DNA from: an uncultured Sulfurovum sp.
Lineage (GTDB): Bacteria; Campylobacterota; Campylobacteria; Campylobacterales; Sulfurovaceae
DNA: 15,684 nucleotides
Reading direction: 5' to 3'
Assembly: GCA_947313765.1 (NCBI GenBank)
Contig: CAMZNQ010000258.1
Span: forward strand, 1-15,684
This document shows positions 1 to 9,040 of the stretch, piece by piece (position 1 is the first letter of the stretch; each line of letters begins with the position of its first letter). Both the position numbers and the translations under genes were made by a program. The notes under the pieces were generated by a model that searched no databases, had not been told where the DNA came from, and saw only the letters and a program-made list of their open reading frames with translations.

Positions 1-1061
1 AATTAGGTAATGGTGGTGCAGAGAAGTTAATTGTTGAACTCTCAAATCAGCTATCTAAAGATAATGAGATTATTTTAATTAGTTTTAGAGATATTCAAGA
101 GTGGATGTTTTTTCCAAAAAAGCTAAGAAAAAATATAAAATTAATAGAGTTACATAAGAGGAAAGGTTTTACTCCCAATCTTATTTATAGACTTATTAAA
201 ATAGTAAAAGAGGAGAGACCAGATGTAGTTCATATTCATCTAATATCTACATTAAAATATTTTCTTTTCATAATACCTCTTTTTAGAAGAGTTAAATATA
301 TATATACAATTCATAGTAATTTTAATAATGGAGAAGATAGAAAAATATTTAATTCAAAATTAAATTTTATTAAAGATATAGAGTTTGTAACTTTGAGTCA
401 AACAATTAAAAGTGAGTTTAGTAGAGAATATCCTCATCTTAAATTTAGTGTAATTAACAATGGTATCTCTCATAATGAGAGAGATATAGTAGAGGAGGAG
501 ATTAATTTATACAAACTAAATGATAAAACTAAATTTTTTTTATTTGTAGGAGGGTTAAATGTTGAGAAGAATATACCTCTACTATTAGATACATTCAATA
601 GTCTAAAAGATGAAAATATAAAGTTACTTATGATTGGAAAAGATACTACTTCTACCCAAGAGATATACAACTCTGTTATGGACAATAAAAATCCTAACAT
701 TATATATCTTGGTGCAAAAGAGAATATTATAGAGTATATGAAACACTCTAATGCACTTATTCTATCCTCTATTAGAGAGGGGTTACCAATAGTTGTATTG
801 GAGGCACTAATGGTAGGATTACCAATTATCTCTACTCCTGTTGGAGGATTAGTTGAGATTATAGAAGATAAAAAAAATGGATTTTTAGCCAAAGATATAT
901 CAGAAGAGGCTCTACTAGAAGCAGTTAACCTATTTTTAAATTTAAAAGATAAAGAGGTAGAAAAAATAAAAGAGAATAATATATCACTATTTAAAGAGAA
1001 ATACAGCATAGAGAAGTGTGCAAGTTCCTATATTAAACTATACAACAAGGAGAAGATATAA
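1..1061 (+). CDS. GT4-family glycosyltransferase, 5' end cut by the window edge
   Basis: A retaining GT-B glycosyltransferase that would add a sugar from a nucleotide-sugar donor to the growing lipid-linked repeat unit at the cytoplasmic face of the membrane. The reading frame is open from base 3. The part before the first internal ATG (base 105) encodes GNGGAEK, the N-terminal glycine-rich acceptor-side loop of GT4 enzymes, so base 105 is not the true start and the gene begins upstream of the window. The C-terminal donor domain has FVGGLNVEKN (start of the second Rossmann fold) and the family E-x7-E motif (REGLPIVVLEA, Glu codons at 777 and 801), followed by STPVGG. Donor and acceptor cannot be told from sequence. 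The stop overlaps the ATG of the next amidotransferase by one base (TAATG), suggesting translational coupling. Confidence 0.88.
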   Translation, partial: LGNGGAEKLIVELSNQLSKDNEIILISFRDIQEWMFFPKKLRKNIKLIELHKRKGFTPNLIYRLIKIVKEERPDVVHIHLISTLKYFLFIIPLFRRVKYIYTIHSNFNNGEDRKIFNSKLNFIKDIEFVTLSQTIKSEFSREYPHLKFSVINNGISHNERDIVEEEINLYKLNDKTKFFLFVGGLNVEKNIPLLLDTFNSLKDENIKLLMIGKDTTSTQEIYNSVMDNKNPNIIYLGAKENIIEYMKHSNALILSSIREGLPIVVLEALMVGLPIISTPVGGLVEIIEDKKNGFLAKDISEEALLEAVNLFLNLKDKEVEKIKENNISLFKEKYSIEKCASSYIKLYNKEKI

Positions 1062-2908
1062 TGTGTGGAGTATGTGGATATGTATCTAAAGATAATATTG
1101 ATATTGAGAAGATGAATAGCTCTCTAGCCCATAGAGGTCCTGATAACCAAGATATATTTAAAGATAAAAATATTGGTTTAGGACATACTAGACTCTCTAT
1201 TTTAGATTTAGATAAGAAATCAAATCAACCTATGATTAGTGATAATAAAAACTATATCATAGTCTACAATGGAGAGACTTATAACTTCTTAGAGTTAAAA
1301 GAGGAGCTTAAAAAAAATGGAGTTATATTTAAAAGAGAGAGTGATACGGAAGTTATATTAGAAGGGTTTGCTTTTTGGGGTATTGAACTATTTGAAAAAC
1401 TAAATGGTATGTTTGCATTCTCTATCTATGATAAAAAAAAGAGAAAGCTATATTTAGTAAGAGATAGATTTGGAGTTAAACCACTATACTATTATAGCAA
1501 TAAAGATACCTTTCTCTTTGCTTCTGAAATAAAATCTCTTCTAGCTTCTGGAAAAATTGAAGAGAAGTTGGACTATCAAGGATTTTATGAATATCTGCAT
1601 TTTGCTACAACTCTAGGAGAGACTACATTCTATGAAGGCATAAAGAGAGTTGAAGCAGGACACTATATAGAGTATGATTTAAATAGTAATAAATTTAATA
1701 TAGAATCATATAAATTAAACTATAAAATATCTCCTACAACAGATACATTAAAAGAGGCTATTGTTAAAACAAGGGAGCTTTTTGAAGAGTCTGTAAAGAG
1801 ACAACTAATATCAGATGTTCCTATATCAATATTTCTAAGTGGGGGAGTTGATTCTACTGCTATTACAGCCTATGCTACAAAACATTATAAAGGGAAGATA
1901 AAGACATTTTCTGCTGGATTTGACTTCGATAAAGGTGTAAATGAGTTAGATAATGCAAGGTTTATTGCTAACTATTTTGGAACAGAACATCATGAGATAG
2001 AGATAAAGGGTGGAGATATAATAGATGTCGTAAAAAAATTAAATCTATCTTTTGACCAACCTTTTGGAGATGCAGCAAACATACCACTATATTTAATGAG
2101 TAGAGAGCTAAAAGGAGAAGAGAAAGTTATTTTACAAGGAGATGGAGGAGATGAACTTTTTGCTGGGTATCATAGATATATTAGATTACATCACTACTCA
2201 ACAGTAAAAAGAGTATCAAAATTATTTACAATTTTAAAAAAAATAATACCTAAGAATAGTTCCAAATATAGAGGACTTAGATTCCTATATGCACTATATC
2301 AAGATAACCCTAGTAGAGAGATGGCATATATTTTATCCCAAGAGATGTTTGATGAAGACCCCAAAAGATATTTTAATGAAAGTATACAAAAAAAGCTAGA
2401 TAGAGTAAATCCATTTAAAAGATATGAGTATTTCTATAAAGAGTTTAAAGATTTAGACCCAGCAAATAGAGCACTGTTTACAGATACAAATATTATTTTG
2501 CCAGATTTATATTTTGAGAAGGTAGATAGAGCAACAATGGCAAATAGTTTAGAGGTAAGAGTTCCTTTTATTGATAATAATCTAGCAGAGTATGCCATGA
2601 GCTTACCAGCATCATATAAAGTAAAAGGAAAAGATAAAAAGTATCTTCTGAAAAAAGCTTTTGAGGGTGTTGTTCCAAATAGAATTTTGTATGGAGCAAA
2701 AAGAGGTTTTAGTGTCCCTTTTGAGTATTGGTTAAGAACATCAATGAGAGATTTTATGGTTCAAACTTTACGAAATTCTCAGATATATAGTAATCAGATA
2801 GAGATAATTATGCAAGAACATATAGATGGCAAAAAAGATAATGGATATATATTATGGAAATTATTAAACTTTGCCATATGGCTTGAAAATTCAGATATAT
2901 CCCTATAG
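1061..2908 (+). CDS. asnB: Glutamine-hydrolysing asparagine synthase-type amidotransferase (first copy)
   Basis: A 615-residue AsnB-type enzyme that frees ammonia from glutamine and transfers it to an ATP-activated (adenylated) carboxylate. The class II glutaminase domain starts with the nucleophile Cys2 (MCGVCGY) and has RGPD at 25-28, Arg44, NGE at 70-72 and Asp95. The synthetase domain has the pyrophosphate loop SGGVDST at 260-266 and GDGGDELFAGY from 360. All expected catalytic residues are present and the length fits the family. Inside a polysaccharide operon the substrate may be a sugar uronic acid (amidated as in WbpS-type O-antigen enzymes) or another carboxylate rather than aspartate; this is inference. 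A good ribosome site (AAGGAG, 1048-1053) lies in the end of the preceding glycosyltransferase. Its paralogue is at 5207-7033. Confidence 0.93.
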   Translation: MCGVCGYVSKDNIDIEKMNSSLAHRGPDNQDIFKDKNIGLGHTRLSILDLDKKSNQPMISDNKNYIIVYNGETYNFLELKEELKKNGVIFKRESDTEVILEGFAFWGIELFEKLNGMFAFSIYDKKKRKLYLVRDRFGVKPLYYYSNKDTFLFASEIKSLLASGKIEEKLDYQGFYEYLHFATTLGETTFYEGIKRVEAGHYIEYDLNSNKFNIESYKLNYKISPTTDTLKEAIVKTRELFEESVKRQLISDVPISIFLSGGVDSTAITAYATKHYKGKIKTFSAGFDFDKGVNELDNARFIANYFGTEHHEIEIKGGDIIDVVKKLNLSFDQPFGDAANIPLYLMSRELKGEEKVILQGDGGDELFAGYHRYIRLHHYSTVKRVSKLFTILKKIIPKNSSKYRGLRFLYALYQDNPSREMAYILSQEMFDEDPKRYFNESIQKKLDRVNPFKRYEYFYKEFKDLDPANRALFTDTNIILPDLYFEKVDRATMANSLEVRVPFIDNNLAEYAMSLPASYKVKGKDKKYLLKKAFEGVVPNRILYGAKRGFSVPFEYWLRTSMRDFMVQTLRNSQIYSNQIEIIMQEHIDGKKDNGYILWKLLNFAIWLENSDISL

Positions 2909-2923
2909 AATAGAGTTAAAAAT

Positions 2924-4264
2924 ATGCTTAATGTCATTAATAAAACATACATAATAATATCTTTTATACTATATTTTGTTCTATCAATGAATATTTCAGA
3001 GAGATATTTAATGATAAATTTCTATGCAGTAGTTAGTGTCATAACATATTTTTATACTATATATTTAACATCTATACAAAAAAGATATTTTTATAGATAT
3101 GAAAATTTAGGGATAATGGTTATCCTATACTCTCTAATCTTTGTAGCTTTAGCAAACTTTATTTCATATATATATGATAAAAACTTTTTTGTTTTTAGTG
3201 TCTCAGATGCATTATTTTACCATTCAAATGTTGTTAAAATGTCTAAGATGGGATTTGTTAAAGGGGTTGAATACTATTTGACTTTTATGGAGGTTGATGA
3301 TTTAGGAATGATATTGATACTATATCCACTATATCAAATTGTACAATCCAACTTAATTGTAAATGGATTCTATCTTATCGTTGGAGTCATAACAGCTTTT
3401 GGTATGTTTGATTTAGCAAAACACTTTATGTCAAGAAGATATGCATTTTTATCATCGTTAAGCTACTCAATATCATCTTTTACACTATTTTACCACTCCT
3501 CTGGGTTGAAAGAGAGCTTTATGGTTATGACGGTTTTATTAGCAGTTGTTTTCTATTATCGTTTTGAAGATAGTAAAAATATATTTATACTAATTGTAGC
3601 ATCTATCTTTTGGGGATTAATTTTCCTATTTAGACCTGCTGTTGCTTATCTATTGCTAGGCTCAATAGGATTAGGAACTCTGTTTGCGATAGAGGGTAAA
3701 AAAATTTTAAAACTTTTTGCTTTTATTGGAGCTATAACATATGTGGTTATTGGTGGTGTAGCAAGTGAACATGTAGATGAGTATACAAATGGGGGTGTTG
3801 ATTCACTTATTGAAGCAAGAGAGAGTGAAAATATGGTAATTGGAGGATTGGGTTTTACCTATGCTGTAAATATTCTATCACAAACAGTTGGACCAATACC
3901 TACTGTATTATCTCCAACTAAAATATTAACAATGTTCTATACACCAGGGCTAATATATAGAGTAATGCTTTCAATACCATTTTGGATAGGAGTGTTTTTT
4001 ATAATTAAATTAAAAGAGTCAACCATATATAAAATAGTACTCTTTACTATTTTTGAAATGGGTGCATTAGCTTTTTTAATGGATGGAATGGAACTTAGAG
4101 TGGCATTACCACATATACCATATGTATTTATTGTAGCTTTTTGGTTTATGTATCAATATGATAGCAATATCATAATAATAAAAAGAAAGAGACTATTTAA
4201 AAGTTTCTTTTTTAGTTCAATATCAATGTTAACACTCATTATCCTTGGATGGAATATGAGATGA
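2924..4264 (+). CDS. Polytopic membrane protein, putative Wzy-type polymerase or GT-C glycosyltransferase
   Basis: A 446-residue protein with about ten hydrophobic segments, starting with helices near residues 8-26, 29-48 and 63-85. Between helices are SDALFYHSNVV near residue 95, SSGLKES near 190 and LFRPAVAYLL near 236. A late polar stretch, ELRVALPHIP, stands just before the last helices. The pattern of a charged loop, a Lys-Glu pair, an Arg-Pro helix start and a C-terminal E-x-R-x4-P is common in repeat-unit polymerases (Wzy) and GT-C enzymes, which work at the periplasmic face. No signature is decisive and I do not recognise a named family. As it is the only many-helix protein in the operon part shown, polymerase is the likeliest role; a flippase is less likely because it lacks the usual 12 to 14 helices. 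The ribosome site before base 2924 is weak, so the start is moderately certain. Confidence 0.6.
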   Translation: MLNVINKTYIIISFILYFVLSMNISERYLMINFYAVVSVITYFYTIYLTSIQKRYFYRYENLGIMVILYSLIFVALANFISYIYDKNFFVFSVSDALFYHSNVVKMSKMGFVKGVEYYLTFMEVDDLGMILILYPLYQIVQSNLIVNGFYLIVGVITAFGMFDLAKHFMSRRYAFLSSLSYSISSFTLFYHSSGLKESFMVMTVLLAVVFYYRFEDSKNIFILIVASIFWGLIFLFRPAVAYLLLGSIGLGTLFAIEGKKILKLFAFIGAITYVVIGGVASEHVDEYTNGGVDSLIEARESENMVIGGLGFTYAVNILSQTVGPIPTVLSPTKILTMFYTPGLIYRVMLSIPFWIGVFFIIKLKESTIYKIVLFTIFEMGALAFLMDGMELRVALPHIPYVFIVAFWFMYQYDSNIIIIKRKRLFKSFFFSSISMLTLIILGWNMR

Positions 4265-4277
4265 AAGGATTAAAAAA

Positions 4278-5207
4278 ATGAAAATATTATTTGTAAGTAG
4301 TGGAAATGGAAAAAACAATACTATCAGTCCAATAGTAAAAAATCAAGGTAACTCCCTTGAAAAAGAGGGCATAAGAGTAGAGTATTTTCCAATAAAAGGA
4401 AAAGGAATAAAAGGTTATTTAAGAGCAGTTTTTACTCTTAGAGATAAATTAAAAGAGAATAGATACGATGTGATACATGCACACTATTGGATTTCGGGAA
4501 TTGTTGCATCATTTTCTGGAGCAAAACCTTTAGTGGTCTCTTTGATGGGAGATGATGTAAAGGCAAAAGTTTGGTTTAAATGGATTATCTATATCTTCTA
4601 CTCACTATCTTGGAAAAAAACCATTGTAAAATCTGAAGATATGTATATCTCTTTTGGAAAAAAAGATGTAGCAATAGTTCCAAATGGAGTAAATATGGAT
4701 AGATTTAAACCAATATATAAAAAAGAGGCTCTAAAGATAACTAGATGGAATAGAGATAAAAAACATATATTATTTACCTCTAATCCTCAAAGGGTTGAAA
4801 AAAATTTCAAGTTAGTAGAAGATGCTATCAAATATATAAATAATCCTAATGTAGAGCTACACTCTCTATTTGATGTGCCAAATAGGCTAGTTCCATACTA
4901 CTATAACTCGGCTGATGTTATTGTACTATCTAGCCTTTGGGAGGGTAGTCCAAATGCAATCAAAGAGAGTATGGCATGTAATATACCAATTGTATCTACA
5001 GATGTGGGAGATGTAAAAGATGTGATAAAAAAGAGTAAAGGGTGCTATATATCTAGTTTTGACTACAAAGATTTTGGAGAAAAAATAGAGAAAGCATTAA
5101 ATTTTAATAGAAGAACTACAGGTAGAGAAGATATAGCCCATTTAAAAGAAGAGATAATTGCAAAAAGATTAATAGATATATATATAGACATTAAGGATAA
5201 AAAATAA
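4278..5207 (+). CDS. GT4-family glycosyltransferase (second)
   Basis: A 309-residue GT-B enzyme, short for GT4 (often 350-400), presumably adding one sugar to the repeat unit in the cytoplasm. The N-terminus MKILFVSSGNG is a Rossmann strand and loop, DVIHAHYW (about 65-72) is the typical first-domain motif, and VSLMGDDV follows. The hinge VPNGVNMDRFKP precedes the donor domain, which has SSLWEGSPNAIKE with the E-x7-E pair at Glu222 and Glu230, then STDVGD. No domain seems to be missing; the shortness comes from compact loops. The ribosome site is AAGGAT, about 9 bases before the ATG. The stop overlaps the next amidotransferase start as TAATG, exactly as in the glycosyltransferase-amidotransferase pair at 1-2908. 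Confidence 0.87.
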   Translation: MKILFVSSGNGKNNTISPIVKNQGNSLEKEGIRVEYFPIKGKGIKGYLRAVFTLRDKLKENRYDVIHAHYWISGIVASFSGAKPLVVSLMGDDVKAKVWFKWIIYIFYSLSWKKTIVKSEDMYISFGKKDVAIVPNGVNMDRFKPIYKKEALKITRWNRDKKHILFTSNPQRVEKNFKLVEDAIKYINNPNVELHSLFDVPNRLVPYYYNSADVIVLSSLWEGSPNAIKESMACNIPIVSTDVGDVKDVIKKSKGCYISSFDYKDFGEKIEKALNFNRRTTGREDIAHLKEEIIAKRLIDIYIDIKDKK

Positions 5208-7033
5208 TGTGTGGTATAGTTGGAGAGATTAGATTTGATGGAGATAAGGTTAATAGTAAAACATTAACTACCATGATGAAAACAATAGAACATAGAGGTC
5301 CTGATGATAATGGATATTTTATTAAAAATAGTACAGGGTTAGGATTTGTTAGATTAAGTATTATAGATTTATCTTCTGCTGGACACCAACCTATGTTTAG
5401 TGATGATAATAACTTAATAATTATTTTTAATGGAGAGATATATAACTATATTGAATTAAGAGAGGAGTTGAAAGGTAAGGGTTACATATTTCATACAGAT
5501 ACAGATACAGAGGTTCTTTTAAAATCATACCAAGAGTGGGGAGAGGAGTCTCTAAATAAGTTAAATGGAATGTGGGCATTTGTGATATATGACCAAAAGA
5601 GAGATAAAATTTTTGGAGCAAGAGATAGATTTGGTATAAAACCACTCTATTACTATAAAGATAGAGATAGATTAATTTTTGCTTCTGAAATAAAAGCCAT
5701 AAGTTCAGTTATTACAGACTCTTTAACTATTAATGAACAGAGTATATTTGACTATTTAGCATTTAATAGAACTGATTATGCAGTTAATACATTTTATAAC
5801 GAAATAAAAAAAATCCCCCATTCACACTCATTTACTATTGAGAATGGTAATTTTAATTTAAAGAGATGGTATGATTTAAAAGAGAATTGCAATAAAGAAC
5901 CCATTAATGAGAAAGAGTATCTTGAACTTCTAACATCATCAATAGAGCTAAGATTGAGGTCAGATGTCCCTGTAGGTGTATGTTTAAGTGGTGGATTAGA
6001 CTCTTCAACAATCATCTCTATAATTGCAAAAAAACTTAAGATAGAGGATATTAACTCTTTTTCAGCAGTATATGGAATAGGAGAGAATGGAGATGAGAGT
6101 CAATTTATAGATGAGATGAGACCATATCTAAATAATATGCACTTTACAACTCCAACAGCAGATACGTTATATAGTGATATTAGAGATATGATTGAGTATT
6201 TAGATGAACCTGTTCCTACAACAAGTATCTATGCACAATATTATGTGATGAAATTAGCAAAAAAACATGCAGTGGTAACTCTTGATGGACAGGGTGCAGA
6301 TGAACAGTTAGCTGGGTATCACTACTTTTATGGTTTCTATTTTAAAGAGTTATTAACATCTCTATCTCTTTTCAAATTTTCACAAGAGGTACTATATTAT
6401 CTTCATAAACATAAATCTCTATTTGGGATAAAAACACTTCTCTTCTTTCTTCTTCCTGAAAAGCTAAAAACAAAATTAAGAGTAAAAGTTGCATCATATA
6501 TAAAAGATGACTTTTACATGAAATATAAAGATAGTAGCACTCTATCCCAAGAGATATATGGAGCAAAAACACTTAAAGAGTCAATGCTAAATCATTTTGA
6601 ACATAAATTGGAACATCTACTGAAATGGTCAGATTTAAACTCAATGAGATTCTCTATTGAATCAAGAGTTCCATTCTTAGACTATCGAGTTGTTGAGCAG
6701 ACTCTCTCCCTGCCTAATGATAACTACATAAAAAAGGGACTTACAAAATATATATTAAGAGAGTCTATGAAATCTATTCTTCCAAAAAAGTTGAGATTAC
6801 GATATGATAAAATAGGTTTTGAGACACCAGAAGATAAGTGGTTTAGAGAAGAGAAGTTTCAAGATATGATTAAGGAGATACTAGATGAACCAAATCCAAA
6901 ATTAGAAAAATATATAGATATAGAGAGAGCAAAAGAGATGTATCAAAAACATCTAAATGGAGAGATTAACTGCTCTAGGGATATTTGGAAATGGATAAAT
7001 TTAAATTTATGGTTAGATAGGGTAGCAAAATGA
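5207..7033 (+). CDS. asnB: Glutamine-hydrolysing asparagine synthase-type amidotransferase (second copy)
   Basis: A 608-residue class II amidotransferase with both domains intact. The glutaminase half has Cys2 (MCGIVGE), RGPDD at 30-34, Arg49, NGE at 75-77 and the acidic DTDTE run at 98-102. The synthetase half has SGGLDSS at 261-267 and GQGADEQLAGY from 361. The first copy has GDGGDE at the second site, so the two belong to different subfamilies and are not a recent tandem duplication. GQGADE-type enzymes are frequent in exopolysaccharide and O-antigen loci. Likely role: ATP-dependent amidation of a sugar or amino-acid carboxylate of the surface polymer (inference); true asparagine synthesis remains possible. 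It overlaps the upstream glycosyltransferase by 1 nt and the downstream FemAB gene by 4 nt (ATGA). Confidence 0.93.
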   Translation: MCGIVGEIRFDGDKVNSKTLTTMMKTIEHRGPDDNGYFIKNSTGLGFVRLSIIDLSSAGHQPMFSDDNNLIIIFNGEIYNYIELREELKGKGYIFHTDTDTEVLLKSYQEWGEESLNKLNGMWAFVIYDQKRDKIFGARDRFGIKPLYYYKDRDRLIFASEIKAISSVITDSLTINEQSIFDYLAFNRTDYAVNTFYNEIKKIPHSHSFTIENGNFNLKRWYDLKENCNKEPINEKEYLELLTSSIELRLRSDVPVGVCLSGGLDSSTIISIIAKKLKIEDINSFSAVYGIGENGDESQFIDEMRPYLNNMHFTTPTADTLYSDIRDMIEYLDEPVPTTSIYAQYYVMKLAKKHAVVTLDGQGADEQLAGYHYFYGFYFKELLTSLSLFKFSQEVLYYLHKHKSLFGIKTLLFFLLPEKLKTKLRVKVASYIKDDFYMKYKDSSTLSQEIYGAKTLKESMLNHFEHKLEHLLKWSDLNSMRFSIESRVPFLDYRVVEQTLSLPNDNYIKKGLTKYILRESMKSILPKKLRLRYDKIGFETPEDKWFREEKFQDMIKEILDEPNPKLEKYIDIERAKEMYQKHLNGEINCSRDIWKWINLNLWLDRVAK

Positions 7034-8010
7034 ATATAGAATATATAGAAAAAGATAACTACCATTTGTGGAATAGTTTTGTAGATAAATCGCCACAAGG
7101 TTCTATATTCAATAAGAGTTGGTATCTTGATATTTTAGAGGTTGATTATAAGATTTTATCTGTTATGGAAGATGGTAAAATACTCTCTGGAATTATTTTA
7201 GCTAAAAATGAGATAAATACCTATGCTAATCCTATGCTTGATAAATATCTAGGAGTTTTACTTGTAAATAATATAGAGGGAAATAGACATAAAGTTGTAT
7301 CTAAAGAGTATAAATATATAGAGCTATTGAGCCAAGAACTTAAAAAGATAAAATCTTTTGACTACTACTTTCATCCAAACTTTAAAAATTGGATACCTCT
7401 CTCTTGGTATGGTTTTACTCAACAGACACGATATACATATAAAATAGATAATAGAGCTAAAAAGATAGAGGAGATAGAGAGTAATTTTCACCATAACATT
7501 AAAAGAAATATAAAAAATGCAATTAAAAAAGAGGTAAAGATTAAAGACAATATACCTTTTGAAGATTTATGGGATGTTGTAAATAAAACATTTTTAAGAC
7601 AAGGTAGCAAAGCTCCATTTAAAAAAGAGAAGCTAAATAGATTTACAGAGAGGCTAAAAGAGCAAGGCTCTTTTGTCTCTTTTGGTGCATATGATGAAGA
7701 TGATAACTGTATCTCAGTATTAGGAATGGTTTATGAGGATAAATCATCATATCTACTTTTAAATGGGATAGATATAGAAAAAGAGATAAGAGGTGCAAAT
7801 GCCTATATCGTAGCACATAGTATTAGATATTTTCATAATAGATGTGACTACTACGATTTTGAAGGCTCTATGTTACTAGGTGTAGAGGAGTTCTACAGAA
7901 AATTTGGAGGAGAGTTGGTTCCATATATGAGAATATGGAATGATAACTTTTTTAATTATGCAAAGACAAAAGATAAAAAAATATATAAAAAAATAAGGTA
8001 TGGAAAATGA
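7030..8010 (+). CDS. FemAB-like GNAT-fold aminoacyl/acyltransferase
   Basis: A 326-residue protein of the FemAB/GNAT (Acetyltransf_6-like) group, the fold of enzymes that add amino acids to peptidoglycan bridges or acyl groups to sugars. The N-terminus has the usual W-x2-FV-x8-F-x3-WY pattern (WNSFVDKSPQG, then FNKSWY). The middle has a basic helix HHNIKRNIKNAIKK (about 155-168). The C-terminus has the hallmark YDFEGS (276-280) followed by GVEEFYRKFGGE. Such proteins occur in XrtA/PEP-CTERM exopolysaccharide loci, also beside AsnB-type amidotransferases. Predicted role: modification of the surface polymer with an amino acid or acyl group, using an aminoacyl-tRNA or acyl-CoA donor (inference). 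The ATG overlaps the preceding stop (ATGA), and its own stop overlaps the next ATG in the same way. Confidence 0.8.
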   Translation: MNIEYIEKDNYHLWNSFVDKSPQGSIFNKSWYLDILEVDYKILSVMEDGKILSGIILAKNEINTYANPMLDKYLGVLLVNNIEGNRHKVVSKEYKYIELLSQELKKIKSFDYYFHPNFKNWIPLSWYGFTQQTRYTYKIDNRAKKIEEIESNFHHNIKRNIKNAIKKEVKIKDNIPFEDLWDVVNKTFLRQGSKAPFKKEKLNRFTERLKEQGSFVSFGAYDEDDNCISVLGMVYEDKSSYLLLNGIDIEKEIRGANAYIVAHSIRYFHNRCDYYDFEGSMLLGVEEFYRKFGGELVPYMRIWNDNFFNYAKTKDKKIYKKIRYGK

Positions 8011-9038
8011 AAATATTAATTGATATAGGACACCCTGCACATGTTCACCTATTTAAAAATTTTGCAAAATATATGATATTACGTGGAGATGAGGTTCTAT
8101 TTACATGTAGAGATAAAGAGTTTGAGATTTCCCTATTGGAGCATTATGGATTTGAATATAAATCTTTTGGAAGAAAGTTTAACTCTACAAAAGGTAAAAT
8201 TTTTGGTCTATTAAAGTTTGGTTTGCAAGAGATAGCTATAGCTATAAAATTTAAACCAAATCTATTTCTAAGTGCAGGTTCAATGTATTCAGCACATGCC
8301 TCATCAGTGTTAAGAAAGCCACACTTTACCTTTGAAGATACATTCAATATGGAACAGGTAAGACTCTATCTACCATTCACTCAAAAGGTATTTGTTTCAA
8401 AAATTCCAGAAGGTATAAATATAGATAGAGATAAAATTGTTCAATATGATGGCTATCATGAGTTGGCATATCTACATCCAAATTGGTTTAAAAGTGATGA
8501 TTCAATATATAAAGATTTGAAAATAGATAAAGGAGATAAATATGTCATTATTAGATTTGTATCATGGAATGCTTCTCATGATATTGGTCAAAGTGGTATC
8601 TCTTTTGATGATAAGAGAAAACTAATAGAGAAACTCTCTGAATATGCAAAAATTTTTATTACATCAGAGGGGGAGTTGCCCGAAGAGTGGAAAAAATATC
8701 AACTAACAATAGAACCGTATAAGATTCATAATCTAATGGCAAATGCAACTCTTTTTGTTGGAGAGGGAGCAACAATGGCTAGTGAGTGTGCCATGCTTGG
8801 AACTCCTGCTATATATATAAACTCTATAGAAGCAGAGACAATTAAAGAGCAAGAGAGATACTCTCTTCTATATCACTATAAAAGTGGAAAGATAGCTATT
8901 GATAAGGCTATTGAGTTAAGTAAAATCCCCTCTTTAGAAGAGAAGTTTAAAAAGAAAAGAGAGAAAATGTTGAGTGAAAAGATAGATGTAACACAATTCT
9001 TAATTGACTATGTAACTGAATATTTTAAAAAGAGATAG
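8007..9038 (+). CDS. DUF354 family protein (GT-B-like fold)
   Basis: A 343-residue member of DUF354, recognisable from its N-terminus MKILIDIGHPAHVHLFKN, which is nearly invariant in the family. The family resembles UDP-GlcNAc 2-epimerases and GT-B glycosyltransferases. SAGSMYSAHAS (about 91-101) is the acceptor-side loop, FEDTFNMEQ follows, and the C-terminal half has VGEGATMASECAMLGTPA (about 251-268), corresponding to the nucleotide-binding region of MurG-like enzymes. No experimentally fixed reaction is known to me. In this operon it is most likely a further glycosyltransferase or a sugar-nucleotide processing enzyme. It is joined by 4-nt (ATGA) and 2-nt junctions to its neighbours, so it is almost surely co-transcribed. 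Confidence 0.85.
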   Translation: MKILIDIGHPAHVHLFKNFAKYMILRGDEVLFTCRDKEFEISLLEHYGFEYKSFGRKFNSTKGKIFGLLKFGLQEIAIAIKFKPNLFLSAGSMYSAHASSVLRKPHFTFEDTFNMEQVRLYLPFTQKVFVSKIPEGINIDRDKIVQYDGYHELAYLHPNWFKSDDSIYKDLKIDKGDKYVIIRFVSWNASHDIGQSGISFDDKRKLIEKLSEYAKIFITSEGELPEEWKKYQLTIEPYKIHNLMANATLFVGEGATMASECAMLGTPAIYINSIEAETIKEQERYSLLYHYKSGKIAIDKAIELSKIPSLEEKFKKKREKMLSEKIDVTQFLIDYVTEYFKKR

Positions 9039-9040
9039 AT

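Noticed and set aside
470..1009. A 179-codon open frame on the - strand inside the first glycosyltransferase
   Set aside because: It lies wholly antisense to a well-supported GT4 gene, has low-complexity hydrophobic/Ser-rich content, and shows no known motif.
1061..7033. Recent tandem duplication of a GT-asnB block
   Set aside because: The two amidotransferases differ in key motifs and across much of their length, and the two glycosyltransferases are dissimilar apart from family motifs, so they look like separate recruits.
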